The notes under the pieces were generated by a model. That model saw nothing but the letters and a program-made list of their open reading frames with translations, had not been told where the DNA came from and ran no database searches. DNA of 64,000 nucleotides from Xiphydria camelus. Taxonomy: Eukaryota > Arthropoda > Insecta > Hymenoptera > Xiphydriidae. Below, piece by piece: positions 24,397-35,989 of this stretch. Where the stretch lies: positions 9,384,356 through 9,448,355 of the forward strand of contig OY783199.1 in the NCBI GenBank assembly GCA_963678675.1. Reading direction: 5' to 3'. The translations under genes were made by a program, and so were the position numbers. Numbering within the stretch: position 1 is the first letter of the stretch; every line of letters begins with the position of its first letter.

Positions 24397-24964
24397 CAGG
24401 GTGTTCGGAAAAAACACCGACACAGAAATAGGGGTGATAGGTTACGTCATTACAAGTATTTTGATATAAGTGACCTATACCCGCAAGCGCCCCCTTCTGG
24501 AGATATCAACTTTTCAAGTTTATAACGACCGAGGTTGATCAAAGTAGAATAATAAGAAACGTATCAAGATGGTAACTAATATTTAATTTTATGAGATACA
24601 AAAACAATGTACTACAGCAAATGCTCAAAATGACGGCCACCCATGTCCATGCAACATCGGAAACGATTCTGGATAGATGTGCCACTGCGCAAATTGCTTG
24701 CGGAAAGGATAACCGCTTGGCTCAAGTCCTTGTACTTTTCGAAGATGATGCGGATACAAGGAGTTTTCATTTGTTTTTCAATTGTACAGGTAGACAAAAA
24801 ACTCAATATTATTCTACTTTGATCAACCTCGGTCGTTATAAACTTGAAAAGTTGATATCTCCAGAAGGGGGCGCTTGCGGGTATAGGTCCCTTATATCAA
24901 AATACTTGTAATGAAGTAACCTATCACCCCTATTTCTGTGTCGGTGTTTTTTCCGAACACCCTG
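24397..24964. mobile_element. TIR element, ~160 bp TIRs, TA target
   Basis: Flanked by TA at 24395-24396 and 24965-24966. The ends read CAGGGTGTTCGGAAAAAACA and its complement, and the inverted arms continue for ~155-160 bp with few mismatches (24397-24552 and 24804-24964). The ~250 bp interior has no recognisable protein. TA duplication and the CAGGGTG end point to a Tc1/mariner-type non-autonomous element. Confidence 0.8.
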
Positions 24965-25239
24965 TATACAAGCTATTTCGTGTATTGGGGCAAAGCCCGG
25001 GCAGTCCCGACAAAAAGTTTACTAGCAATGGTAGATCACAAACACAATACAGAATATATTTTACAGCAATAAATGATATCCATCGTATTAACTATTAGTA
25101 CCGAGTCAATATTGCGTAGTTTTTTATTTTATTTACTACTAATGAAACCAATTATCAATATTTTAAACATGAACCTGTGGTATGTAAGTTTTGGTTGAGG
25201 TTGTCGCGGAGAAAAACCCGTAACGAGGAAATTTCACGG

Positions 25240-26125
25240 CGATTCAAAAACTTTTTAAATTTTAACTGTCACATTGGATCCGCCGTTTAGAATTTTGAAA
25301 TTCCGATCTCCGATTCACATTCCGCGGTCACAAAAACCCTGATATACCAAGTTTCATAACGAAATTTTATTAGAATATAACGAAACTTAATTCTAAGGGT
25401 GTTTCGAAGTTGTCGAACTCGGCTCTGCAAGCACAATTTAAAAATTCAAAATTAATGCAGAAGTTTTCGGTGTCGCCGGTAGTACATTTTCTTATTGAAA
25501 TTTATTTCTTTTATTTCTTCGTGTTTCTCAGATCCAATATGGTAGCTAAAATTTGAAAAGTTTTTGAATTGCTGTGAAATTTCCTCGTTGCGGGTTTTTA
25601 AGGTTTCTGATTCCGAATCTGTGGTCCAAAATCCGAAATTCAAATTGGTGGATCCGATATAGTGGACTTTCACATCTGCCATTTTTAATTTGAATTTTTG
25701 ATCGCGAGTTCGGGTTCAGCGATTCAAAAATCTCGTAAACAGGAAATTTCACGACGATTTAAAGACTTTTAAAATTGTCGCCACTATATTGGATCCGCCA
25801 TTACGATTTTTGAATTTCGTAATTCGGATTGGGATTCAGCGACCTGAAAAACCCGGAGATACCACATTTTGAAGATAATAATGAACCACCAACGACACCA
25901 AAAACTTCAAATATCGATAAACAAAATTTTTGACGTATACGTGAAAAGCGCCGATACGCGTATATTTTTATTTATTTTTATCTTTTAGAATTTTTTCGAA
26001 ATCTTCACGGGGCAAAATAAAGTTTTACTTTTGTCGAACAGTGGTACATTAATCCCAGAAATTAAATTTGTATTCCCTATCCGTAATCGCCGATTTAGTC
26101 AAATTTACTCCATTTTGTCTCTCAG
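25240..26125 (-). mobile_element. Repeat W, copy 2
   Basis: Reverse-complement relative of 16263-17100, ending TTTTGTCTCTCAGCGTA. It contains several diverged repeats of the kind TTGGATCCGCC next to GAGGAAATTTCACGGCGATT or GAAATTTCACGACGATTT, so it is also internally repetitive. Short frames on the minus strand are inconsistent with the other copy. Confidence 0.6.
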
Positions 26126-27190
26126 CGTAGAGGTTAATTCAGATTTCGATAATTTAATGATCCCTCTTCTACACCATTGTTAACAACATATCTACCGTGT
26201 AGCAAAAAAATTAAAAACTGCATTGCTAGTCAGCAGCAGTTAGTGTCAATCACGGATTTATATTGGTTCTCATTTGCAGAGAAGAAATATTTGATTAATG
26301 AACTATGGTTTTTCCGATATATTCGCTACGTGCAATGCCATACTATAGCGGCTGAATAGAACTTACAGCGCCCATGGTGGCCGGTATTTGAATCTGTAGT
26401 TGGAGTAAGTATAATGTAAAAATGGACCCAAACTCCGTTCGAATGACGAAATTCATTTTCGTCGGATAGTTATCCTACAACGTGGAATCAAAAGTAACAC
26501 ACAGCATACTTCTATCACTTCGTAACGTTACGATTTTTCTTGTCAACATAGATACAATTAAAGTTAATTCACCACAGTGTATATATCATTGATAAAATAA
26601 TTACCTCTCGTGCAAATAAATAAAAAAAGTTTTTAATCCTATGTCAGTACTTACTGACGGCTCCAGCTACACTTTCGATAGGCGCCGCCAACGGTGCCAC
26701 TAGGTTTTTTGCACACAGCGAATAGGAGACCTTCAAATTGTTACACGTGGCCTCATTTTTTATTTTAAAATACCATAATTCGGTAATCGACTATTCTTCC
26801 GTACTAAGGTGTGGGGGTCCACTTCTAGGGATTTTAACGGTAGTATGTTTTTATTATAATAAATAAATATTATTTTTGAAAAACAAAGACCACGTGTAAC
26901 AATTTGGAGGTCTCCTTTGTCGGAAGAATCGTAGTTCATTAGGAACTGAAATATTCTTTATCTGGAAATGAGAGCCGATGTAAAACCTAGGAAAAAACAT
27001 GGCGGCTTTATAGGGATTTACAAATTGGATTAGCTCCTCCAAACAGATGAAGAATCCATATTTCACCAACCAGCTTGGTCATTGGCTCCAAGATTTTTGA
27101 TTAAATTGATCAAATTATTTTTCTCACAATCAGTGTACTACGTATGATTATCTCATAGCAGTTAGACGGAAACATAGCGATTTGGGCATT
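26126..27190. other. No gene recognised; one small inverted repeat
   Basis: 26726-26755 (AGGAGACCTTCAAATTGTTA) mirrors 26889-26918, giving a short palindrome around a 130 bp spacer. The rest is AT-rich with no recognisable feature. Confidence 0.45.
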
Positions 27191-28150
27191 AAACATTCTT
27201 CCCGCTCAGTATAATTTTCAATAGAATAAAACGCACCATCCGCAGATCCGATAGCGCTGCATACCTATAGCGCGGCATGCGCAAACTCGCTGCTCGGTCC
27301 ATCACGACTAGTTGAAAAACAGAGTTGTTTGTTTTGCCATGATGTCCGTGGCCGTTCCCTCCGCTCAGCCCCAAAAAACAATCGTTCTCTAATAGCTGCA
27401 ATTTGATGGCCGGCAAGGGTGAGGCGAATCGTCTATCCCCCCAATCCTTTCTCCTGGATTCACCGGCCAGTTCGCGAGGCATTAGGACCTTTTACGAGTT
27501 CGCTCGGGGAAAAACTCGCGAAAAATGTTGGCAGAATAAATAAAAGAGGCTCCCCCTCTCTTGCCTCTCACGGCCGGTCACTGTCGACTGCTCTCTTTCT
27601 CTCCCCCCTCTCTCCCCCTCTCTCCCCCTCTCTTCAACTCTCCCTCTCTCTACATCGCTCTTCTTTCTCCGGCACTTTCTCTCGCCGCCCGTCGTATTCT
27701 CGACGCGCTCCCGCGAGTAAGCCTTGGCTGCTCGTTGTGAAAAATGAGTCGTTTTGGTCTTGCCCGACACCCCAACGCGAGAAGGCGTCGGTCGGAAACG
27801 CAAAATTAAGCGAGCGAATAAATTTGAAGAGACGCAAACAGCGTCGAGGGACTCCTATTAGGATCCGCTAAGTTTTGGCCATCGGACGGGGCCGGCAAAT
27901 TTGACGGGGTCGAGAGCGGTTGCGGTGAAGGAGGATCGTGGAAATTCGATTCGATCGGAAGCTTTGTTGAATTTTCATGTAAATTGAATGACCTTTGGCA
28001 CCACTTTCGACGAGGGCTGCACGTCCAGCGAGGTGCGTGGATTGCTCTAAATTGCGGAATAATCGTTTTGCATGTTGATTTGTCGGTAATGAATGAGAGT
28101 TTTCTTTTGTTATTGTAATTTGAATCCATAATCGTGCAAATGTGGTCATG
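27191..28150. other. Second GC-rich island with CT tract
   Basis: From about 27330 to 28060 the sequence is GC-rich, with a polypyrimidine tract at 27596-27670 made of CCCCTCTCT units. The layout (GC-rich sequence around a GA/CT tract) echoes 9.3-11.9 kb. A 150-codon frame on + and 90-107-codon frames on - overlap here; none has a motif I recognise, and the overlap argues for a composition effect. 27195-27320 is a diverged relative of the 15.65 kb tandem unit. Confidence 0.4.
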
Positions 28151-28222
28151 CGGATCTAATACGTGAATTATACTTCGTTAATTTAGCTGGTTCAATTTAA
28201 AGTAGTACAGCAACAACCGATG

Positions 28223-28421
28223 TATATGAAGGGTTTCTTTCAAAAACAACATTTGTCAAAAACGTTAATCCCTGTAGTATTGGTAATAATGCCTACTCTT
28301 TCGTTGCATCTAGCCATGTAGTAGCCACGAACGTGGTACAACGAAAGAGTAGGCATTATTTACCAATACTACATGGATTGGCATTTTTACCAATGTTGTT
28401 TTTGAAAGAAATCCTTCATAT
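28223..28421. repeat. Hairpin with ~80 bp arms
   Basis: 28223-28298 pairs with 28338-28421 with a few mismatches and single-base bulges; the closing part is GCCTACTCTTTCGTTG against CAACGAAAGAGTAGGC. The loop is ~39 bp and itself contains CCACGAACGTGG. Shape and size resemble a long-stem hairpin RNA precursor or a palindromic MITE. Confidence 0.8.
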
Positions 28422-28910
28422 GCAAGGATGACCAGTTTTTCACGAGGATTCGAAAGAAATAATATGTGATGAAATACGCACGTGATTTGATAAATGAACA
28501 AGTGTCGAACGTGGTATATTTTATATAGTACCTACACGTGTTGATCCGTCGTGCATAAATCCTTCGTTCGTCGAGTCCGTTGTTTTTATAATTTACAGAG
28601 CGTAACGATATATGTGTATTTGTTGTATCGATTGGTTACACGGGCGCTACTTTGCGACGCGTACGTTGGAATAGAAAATCTATTGTAATTTCACGATTCA
28701 CTATCCACTATCGTAAATCACTTGTGCGGCCGCCAATCCGAGTAACGGTGGATCCAGGTACGTCCTTTTTCTAAAGAGAAGCCTAATAAAATAACTAAGA
28801 AATTCATACCCCCAACCGCTCCCCCAAAAAAATTCACTTCAAAAAAGTATTGATATCCGAATGTAGTGCCGAGTACCCGTACCAAATGTTCTTCAGGGTG
28901 GGTAATATAA
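28422..28910. other. No gene recognised; possible untranslated exon
   Basis: A good-looking splice pair brackets 28601-28757: TTTTTATAATTTACAG before it and CAG/GTACGT after it, with GC content higher inside than outside. No reading frame stands out, so this is only a weak suggestion. Confidence 0.2.
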
Positions 28911-29039
28911 GGGCCAGTTCCACAATTCGGGCTTATCTAGATAAACTCGGTTTAAATCCTCATTCTCTCGGGCGCTCATTGGTTGCACGGATGATTTAAA
29001 CTCCGTTTAAGAGTTAAGCCCGAGTTGTGGAACCGGGCC
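28911..29039. mobile_element. Harbinger-type MITE
   Basis: The 129 bp element starts GGGCCAGTTCCACAA and ends with the complement of GGCCCGGTTCCACAA, flanked by TAA at 28908-28910 and 29040-29042. A 3 bp TAA/TTA duplication and a GGGC start are typical of PIF/Harbinger. The larger Harbinger at 45408-46310 has a similar end (GGGCCAATTCCACCA). Confidence 0.8.
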
Positions 29040-29169
29040 TAAGAGACCCACAAGGGCGCGTGAGAACTTCGACTGATCCTTCAGACATTTTCTGTCGCCT
29101 ATCCTGCAAATCACTCGGTATAATCAAACCTAACTAAAGTGACCGAGATAGAAATAACAAATGACTATA

Positions 29170-29420
29170 CAGTCAACTCTCGTTATAAGGCTGCTCGTTA
29201 TAAGGCCGCTTCGCTCAAGCGTCACCCCCACCACGGTGCTCTAAACGTTTCTACTCTCGTCATAAGGCCGCTCGTCATCGCGGGCTACTTTGGCCCTGTG
29301 GTCCTTTAAACAAAAGTAAGAAAGAGTTTGAGGGGAGTGACGCAAAGAGTGGGGAAGGCCATTTCTCAGAATGCGCCTCTCCTACAGCCCCTGCACCGGC
29401 CTTATAACGAGAGTTGACTG
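29170..29420. mobile_element. pogo-type MITE, copy 1
   Basis: The 251 bp element has ends CAGTCAACTCTCGTTATAAG and its complement, and TA at 29168-29169 and 29421-29422. The right arm of the host inverted repeat (near 30331-30340) has the same site without the insert, so the insertion and its TA duplication are directly supported. CAGT.AACT-type ends with TA duplications are characteristic of pogo/Tigger-like elements. Confidence 0.85.
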
Positions 29421-29980
29421 TACTAAAACAGGCCACCAATGTTCAAAATGGTATGGTAGGCCCGTGCCTGAATAAATATTGTTATTCTTGAAAGGTACGT
29501 ATTATATTCGGACTAAATCAGTTATCGTAAATTTTTAGTAAAATCAATGTTACCGATTTGTGTTAATTTCTTAAAGCAGTACAGAATTATTTAAAATCAG
29601 AAATGCTCGAGATAATTCGCTCAGAAGGTTCGTGTTAGGTATATTTAATTTGGCAATACTTATCTTGTCGATGAATGGCAAGATTATAATGATCGGTGAA
29701 ATAATTGTTCGCCAATTTGATGATCAGTTAATCATTACTTATCCCATCATGTAGTAACGTTTTGCAATTTACCGACGAGATAAGTATTGGCAAAATTGTT
29801 AGTATAAAAATATACTCTGTAGAAACCTCTTTAATGAAAGACCCTATGTGACACAGACAATATGAGAGTGTCAGAACTAATATCCACCAAATATAACTGA
29901 AGGATCTTAGCATACTTGTCTTTTCTAACTTTATGCTTCTTAACTTCTGCATCTTCCGACTATAAGAGAATCATAATGTA

Positions 29981-30218
29981 CAGTCAACTCTCGTTATAAG
30001 GCCGGTGCAGGGCCTGTAGGAGAGGCGCATTCTGAGAAATGGCCTTCCCCCACCCCTTGCATCACTCCCCTCAAACGGTTTCTTACTTTCGTTTAAAGGA
30101 CCACAGGGCCAAAGTAGCCCGCGTTGACGAGCGGCCTTATAACGAGAGTAAAAACGTTTAGAGCACCGTGGTGGGGGTTGACGCTTGAGCGAAGCGGCCT
30201 TATAACGGGAGTTGACTG
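29981..30218. mobile_element. pogo-type MITE, copy 2 (inverted)
   Basis: The 238 bp element is flanked by TA at 29979-29980 and 30219-30220 and matches copy 1 in reverse complement through its whole length. The two copies face each other within 600 bp. Confidence 0.85.
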
Positions 30219-30455
30219 TATAATAATAGTACGCAATATTATAATAACCGTGTGCTAAATATTCACCAATTTGTTCAGGAAGGGGCCCGCCAAGTACTAT
30301 TTTGAACATTGGTAGCCTGTTTTGGTATAGTCATTTGCTATTTCGATATCGGTCACTTTAGTTAGGTTGGATTATACCGAGTGATTTGCAGAATAGGCGA
30401 CAGAAGATGTCTGAAGGATCAGTTGAAGTTCTTACGCGCCCAACTATAGCATACC

Positions 30456-31290
30456 ACAGCCTTCCTTTGTTAGATTCATTTATGCTCAGTTCCATTATGC
30501 GAGCTCTACCGTAACGAGATTAGGCCCACGTGGAATATCACCCCAGTGGAAATTCTCTCTAGGCCCTGTACGAAGCCTATAGTTAATTTGACTTCGTAAT
30601 ATTTTGGACGTATATAGGCCGCCAATCTGGAACCAATACGAGCGTGTCGTAATTTTCCAATTTGAGCCTATAAATGCACCTAGACTAGGGCCAAATAGGA
30701 ATAGGGCACCAATGTATGCCGTCTATATCGAACTCCTGGATATTTCTTAAAGAAATCGACGACGTACCTGTAACAAAACTAACACCTCTGGTGGCACGGT
30801 TAACCACGTACTTTCTGATTTGGCAAATCGAAGATTTACTTATATACAATATGTAACTTGTGTGTAGTTATTTCCGTATAGCTGTTTCTGAAATTATTTT
30901 ATATCGGAAGAATATTGTTGCATATATTATATTATATTCATGTTCTTTATGATAACAGGTTCTTATTTTTCATCTTTACTTATGTTAAATCTACCAATGT
31001 TTTTTTTAATTCACAATATGTTTCACACAATAATAGTTCAAGAACGATCTTCTTAACGGATCTGCATAGCGTATGTCAAGAGCGCTTTGAAAGATATTAT
31101 ATCTACTGAATGACTATAAAGTAACTTCCTCATTTAAAAAGTCTAGATGTTCTTCGCAATTGCAGATGTATTAAATCTAATTTAGGGAAATGCTTATAAG
31201 ATATAGATTTTTAAATGGATTATAATATATATATATAATGGATATTTGCGAAAATATAGCATAAAAGCAAAGAACTAGGTACATAGATAA
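30456..31290. other. No gene recognised
   Basis: Mixed composition, short frames only; nothing recognised. Confidence 0.45.
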
Positions 31291-31619
31291 AGTTATCGTG
31301 GTTGTCCAGCTATGTAAAACCCATATTGGGCCTAGATGGACATTAATGGGGAAGCCCGGAATAAAATTATCATAGACGTCCAGATAAAGCCTGTACAGTG
31401 CTGTCTCCCTGACTTTTCACACTCGGGGCTTACAGAATGCTTCCACTCCGACTAAAGGGGCAGTCCAAAGAGAGAGAGAGAGAGAGAGAAAGGAGGGAGG
31501 AAGGGAGGGAAAGAGAGAGATGATGTTGATGAAGATATTTATTGCCCATAATTGAGAAAAAGTTTGCAGTATGACTACATGTACAAGCGTGAGTAATATT
31601 GTAGATTAAGTAACATTAG

Positions 31620-31680
31620 TAATAAAATAAAATAAAATAAAATAAAATGAGATAAAATAAGATAAAAGAAAAATATAAAG
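31620..31680. repeat. (TAAAA)n-like simple repeat
   Basis: AATAAAATAAAATAAAATAAA followed by degenerate GATAAAATAAGATAAAAG. It may be an A-rich retrotransposon tail read from the other strand, or a simple repeat. Confidence 0.8.
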
Positions 31681-31823
31681 TCGAATAAACTCAAATAAAG
31701 ATAATAATAATAAAAAATGTGTTCAACTGCCTGCTGCACAGCAGACGGCAGTGAGAAGAGATTTTTTAGAAAACAAGAGCGGGTACATTTTCCGTGACGA
31801 TGAGAGTAGAACTTGAGGCTGCT

Positions 31824-32264
31824 TCAGAGTTTTCCAGAGACATCAGTTGGGACTTGACCTTCGATAAAAGGGACGTGTGGCGGTCGGTAGACCACTGCGA
31901 TGAAGATGGGTTGGGTTCCAGGTCTAGTGATTTCACACATCAGGTACTCAATCATTCCAGCTTTGTTTGAGGTATCGGAGCAAGCAATGATGTTAGCTGA
32001 AAAGGAATCGTATACGAAGAGTGCTACTCCACCACCATGAACATTTCTGTCGTTCCTAAGGACAGTAAATCCAGATAGGCTGATGTCAATGTCTGGAACT
32101 TGCGGAGAGAGCAAAGTCTCGGTGATAGCAATGGCTTGATAAGGCGGATTAGTGTCAAGATGCAATTTAAGGACGTCCAGGTGTGAGCGGAGAGAATTAG
32201 AGTTGAGGCAGCAGCAACGGAAGTTTAGTTGGAGCCAGATTAGTTTTGCTGTTAGGACGAACAT
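31824..32264 (-). pseudogene. Endonuclease domain of non-LTR retrotransposon ORF2
   Basis: The 146-codon frame reads LNSNSLRSHLDVLKLHLD, AITETLLSPQVPD, FTVLRNDRNVHGGG, VALFVYDSF, then FIAVVYRPPHVPF. This is the AP-endonuclease (exo/endo/phosphatase) fold that nicks target DNA in Jockey/CR1-type elements: TET is the catalytic glutamate region, and RNDR..GGGVALFV and VVYRPP are its usual middle blocks. The frame closes soon after and the His-containing C-terminal blocks and reverse transcriptase are absent. The first ~18 residues before LNSNS do not match the family well, so the true start is probably elsewhere. A dead fragment. Confidence 0.85.
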
Positions 32265-32289
32265 TGATTGAGCGAGTAGGTTGCGTATA

Positions 32290-32991
32290 TCATTGAGGTT
32301 GTTTTTTATAAAGTTGAGCGATCCTAGAGATGTCCGCAGGGGAGTTTACGATCTGTATGAGGCTGTCGTTAGACCCCTTACAAAGACTGTACCATTTCTG
32401 CACCAGATGCGCCTGAATCCGACCGACTTCAGCTCTAATTTGACTGCCAGCAGCAGCTTTAAGGTGGGCGGCGTGGGGGTGGGGGAGCAGTTCATTCACA
32501 TTAATGAATGGGTCGCTATTTTGTCCGCCAGATAGATCTAGGTGAGCGAGAGTAGTTGCATCAAGCTATGAATACTTGAGAGAGCCAGTAGACCGTTTAG
32601 CTGCCAGCAGCCACGTCACGATGGAAGGTTCACTACACACTACTGCAAAGGAGGTCTTGGCTACAGGCATGGCTGAAGAGTGTGACTCCTGAGCTTGAGG
32701 CAGATTAGCTTTTCGAAGAAGTCGAGTGTTGACCAGATCACCGGGGCATAGTTTTAGAACTCCTGCAATAGCTGTAGCCTACTGGAGCAAAGCTTCGCCA
32801 GAGATTAATCCGAAGGACAAGCCAGAGATTGCAAGCTCAGCCTGCTTAGTGTAGCTCAATAGTCTCCGCTGAAGACTGAGTGCGCTGGCATTTGCAGCTG
32901 TTTCCAATTTGGATAGGCCGAATGATGGGGAGGAACATGTGTCTATGGTTGATGCCAGTCGATCAAGTCTTGTCTCAAGCGTCTTCATCAA
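32290..32991 (-). pseudogene. ORF1 remnant of the same retrotransposon
   Basis: Two minus-strand frames separated by stops. The upstream one (32779-32991) reads LETRLDRLASTIDTC, then LLSYTKQAELAISGL. The downstream one (32290-32499) reads MNELLPHPHAAHLKAAAG, then SLIQIVNSPADISRIAQ. The pattern 'ELAISGL' and 'VNELLPHPHAAHLKAA' resembles the RNA-binding ORF1 proteins of insect non-LTR elements, which accompany the RNA in the particle. The order ORF1 then endonuclease in one orientation supports this. In-frame stops lie between the parts, so it is broken. Confidence 0.6.
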
Positions 32992-33210
32992 GAGAGAAAG
33001 AGAGAGAGTCTATCGTCTATTGGCGCGCAGAGAAAATAGTGGGGGAATTATTTACTGACGCCCATCGGTTGAACGTTCAGGGGAAGCGAAAGTTACATAG
33101 TGATAAAGTTAGGGAGACAACACTGTATTGACCTTAGGCAGTGATGGGGAAGCTTGGATAAAATTATCACGGATGCCTAACTAGGTCCCCCATTGACCCT
33201 AGGGGCCTAT

Positions 33211-34782
33211 TATTGTGGCAGTGTTGTTAACGCTCATACGGAACCTTGATATTATTGGGGCTTGCCTTGTTAATTTTCATTCAGGCAGGCGTGATTGAAA
33301 ATTTTTCTACTCTGGTATATTGAACATCGGTCGACGAGCGATATAGTTATCCCCTGCACTTTTTTAAGTTCCAGCTCTCACGAGTTCTCGTACAACAAAG
33401 CGCGCTAGATTAACGAGTACTAACTATAATTATTGCGCCGAGATACAACGAAATGTGTCCTTGCTTATTGTCGATAAAAATTGTTGCTGACCTTCTGAAT
33501 AAGTAAAGGCAGCTTTGCAACTCGAGCCAAAACAATTTTGTCAATTCACTCGCTATGGAATTGTTCATTGTGGCGTTCCGCCTTTTATTTTCTATATACA
33601 TGTGTTGCAATTAGTCGTCGCCGTGGATACAAATAAGCTGACATAAAAGAGATCGAATCCTTCGTTCCTCCAGTCGGACTGTGAAAGATTAATATACTAT
33701 ATATATATAGCAGGTACACGCTATCACGAAGTAAATACGGTCGTATTCTCGATCATTATATATCATTATATACGCAGCACGCACATCATTAGGGACAACG
33801 ACGCTTCGTTACACTTGTTTCCAGATCATTATTCGCAACGATATAAGGGTGGTTGTTCGTGGGGAGTCGTGTAAGGGTTCTTTTTTCTGTGGAGGGTTTT
33901 CTGTCCGCGGGATGCGAGACGCGTTTATTTACGTCAATATTGTAGTTTGAGGAAAGGAACTGTAGATAGTAGTCTTATAGTGAAAACTAATTCAAACGCT
34001 CTTCGTAATTTGAATGGAATTTATATATCATCGATATGAATAGATTTAAGGTTTTGCAATATATAGAAAATACTTTAAGTTTTGTAGCTAAAAGTCGATA
34101 GACTTCGCGAAGTGTAAATGACTTTATTGAAAACGATAGACCTTTTATTGGAATACAGTCGAACAGACGAACAGACATATTATTTCACAGTTCGATTATT
34201 TCGCTATCCTCTATATTTTTTGACCACCACTCTAATTCTTTGCAGTTAGGAGAATCAAAGTTGGAATAACCCATTGCAGATGTATATTTTTTGCAGATAC
34301 GTCTTTTGCGCCAACATATCGAACATAAAGTATACATATACCCCTACAATTCATTATCAACGCTTTTGAACGCATGCCTTATCATTTTACTAGCCTTCCG
34401 TGGATGGCAAAATAACAGGTGCCCTACTGTATAATGATTGAAATTATTTAAATCTAATCGATACAAATTGAGTTAAACACCAAGGGAAGCTATGGAAAAC
34501 TGTACACGGTACCGACAGAATTTATTAATGATGACTAAAACATTAACTTTTTCTATGGTTGAGAGCTCTGCCTACTGAATTTCTGGATCTTAGAGCTATA
34601 TTCAAGTCTTTTGGCACAACAACAGTATCGTCTAGACACAAGAGCCAAACGTTTGCGCCGGACGTATTCCGTTGGCATGCACGATGTTGTATAGCTGTGG
34701 GAGTTGAACGACCGATAAATTCTAGTAGCCATGCAATGTTCAATATGACAAGTGAGCGGCTTCGCATTATATGTGTATAAAT
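33211..34782. other. No gene recognised
   Basis: Mixed composition; the 33340-33950 part is a little more GC-rich. Several 60-70-codon frames show no family pattern. No repeat partner elsewhere in the window was noticed. Confidence 0.45.
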
Positions 34783-35262
34783 AAGGTGCCTGCGGCCAAT
34801 GATTCCGATCGACCCGCTTTAGGTGATGGTATTTCATCGAGTCGATCGTAGCTAATCGGTTCGAGCGAATCTATCGTTTTGCCATGAGAGCTAAATTTGA
34901 TTGGTCCTTCATAGCAATACAAGAAGATCTGCTCGTATCGTTTAGCTACGATCGACTTAACCCTTTCAGTCACGAATTTTTTTTGGTCGGGTGAAAAAAT
35001 ATTAGATAAGTGGTTTTAGATCACATTGGAGGTGCTATAACCCTTCACTTGAAAAATTGGTCTTTCGCTAAATGTGACTAACGAACTTCAAATGGGATGC
35101 CATCAGTTGACTACATCGTGTTTATGTGGCAAAACGCAATCAGTTCCGCATAAACGGAGTTAAGATTTTTATGTCGTCAATTGACGACACAGTGACCGAA
35201 AGGGTTAATGAAGTACTGTTATCCAAAGCGGGTCGACCATAATCATTGGTCGCAGGGATACA
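34783..35262. repeat. Palindrome hosting a TTAA insertion
   Basis: 34783-34842 mirrors 35206-35262 (AAAGCGGGTCGA, AATCATTGG, TACCATCACC-type blocks). Between them, 34835-34955 has a second mirrored pair, GTCGATCGTAGCTA and TAGCTACGATCGAC. The element at 34961-35204 landed near the centre. Confidence 0.65.
34961..35204. mobile_element. piggyBac-like MITE, third example
   Basis: The 244 bp element has ends CCCTTTCAGTCAC and the complement of CCCTTTCGGTCAC, and TTAA at 34957-34960 and 35205-35208. The interior is non-coding. A CCC start plus TTAA duplication fits piggyBac-type mobilisation. Confidence 0.8.
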
Positions 35263-35989
35263 ATCACCAAATACTGACCCCCTTTTCTTTAAAATTATTT
35301 TGTCACTTGATACATAGGTACATTCCCATAGCAATGCTATTTATGACTGATTTGCGCGTAAGTGGAGTGTACGCGTGGTTTTTGCACCCGTACGTATAGC
35401 TTCCACAACTGTACTGGGTTAGTTACTGCATCAGTTCAAAAAAATATTTCCACTAACCAAAGTATCTCTCGAAGCGATTTCTCACGTTGTTACAGTGACG
35501 AATACATTGGAAACTAAATGATATTGCTCTTACAGCAATACGTATTCCTCATACGACAATGATTACACAGTCACACACAAAAAAGTGGGGTATACTTTTG
35601 ATGCGATATATGTTATCCGTAGTAATTTTGCCTCCAGATCACGAATTAGGTGTCAAAATTTGGCCATTACATCAATATTTTGAAGTGAAACTTCTTTGTG
35701 CTGAGGGTACTAAAAGCGTGGTCTATGCAACGAAAGAACCGTAACGAAACCCACACACTCCAGCGCTACCGTACGTGCCTCACTCATACACCGATCTCGA
35801 CCCTGCCCCATTCCACTTAGGCCCTTCACACACAACGCTACGCAGGTATCCGAAACTCGACGAGTGTACACACACCACTCGACGCGACTTTCGTCAGTGA
35901 TGCTATATATTATACTCCTGCGACCTGCATGCTCAAGTGGCCGATACTCGCGTCGCCGAGACTGTTCCGTCGCACAATTATGATTTCTT

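Larger units (their letters stand above)
29050..30455. repeat. Large inverted repeat broken by two pogo-type MITEs
   Basis: The left arm (about 29050-29490, minus the MITE) mirrors the right arm (about 30270-30455): GGGCGCG..GAACTTC, GATCCTTCAGACAT, ATCACTCGGTATAATC and CACCAATGTTCAAAAT all have complements on the other side. The central ~500 bp is unrelated AT-rich sequence. It may be the ends of a larger non-autonomous element. Confidence 0.7.
31291..33210 (-). mobile_element. Non-LTR retrotransposon, 5' part only
   Basis: Holds decayed ORF1 (32290-32991) and the endonuclease part of ORF2 (31824-32264), both on the minus strand. Reverse transcriptase is missing. GA-rich (31469-31518) and TAAAA-rich (31620-31680) simple repeats lie on the ORF2 side. 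The phrases ATGGGGAAGC..GGA and TAAAATTATCA occur on both flanks (31351-31375 and 33137-33162), so the element may sit inside, or have duplicated, another repeat. Confidence 0.7.

Noticed and set aside
24591..24911. 106-codon frame inside the TA-flanked TIR element
   Set aside because: About a third of it is TIR sequence and the rest lacks any transposase motif.
27419..27871. 150-codon frame as a host gene
   Set aside because: It overlaps frames of similar length on the other strand in GC-rich sequence, contains the CT tract, and has no motif or plausible splice context.
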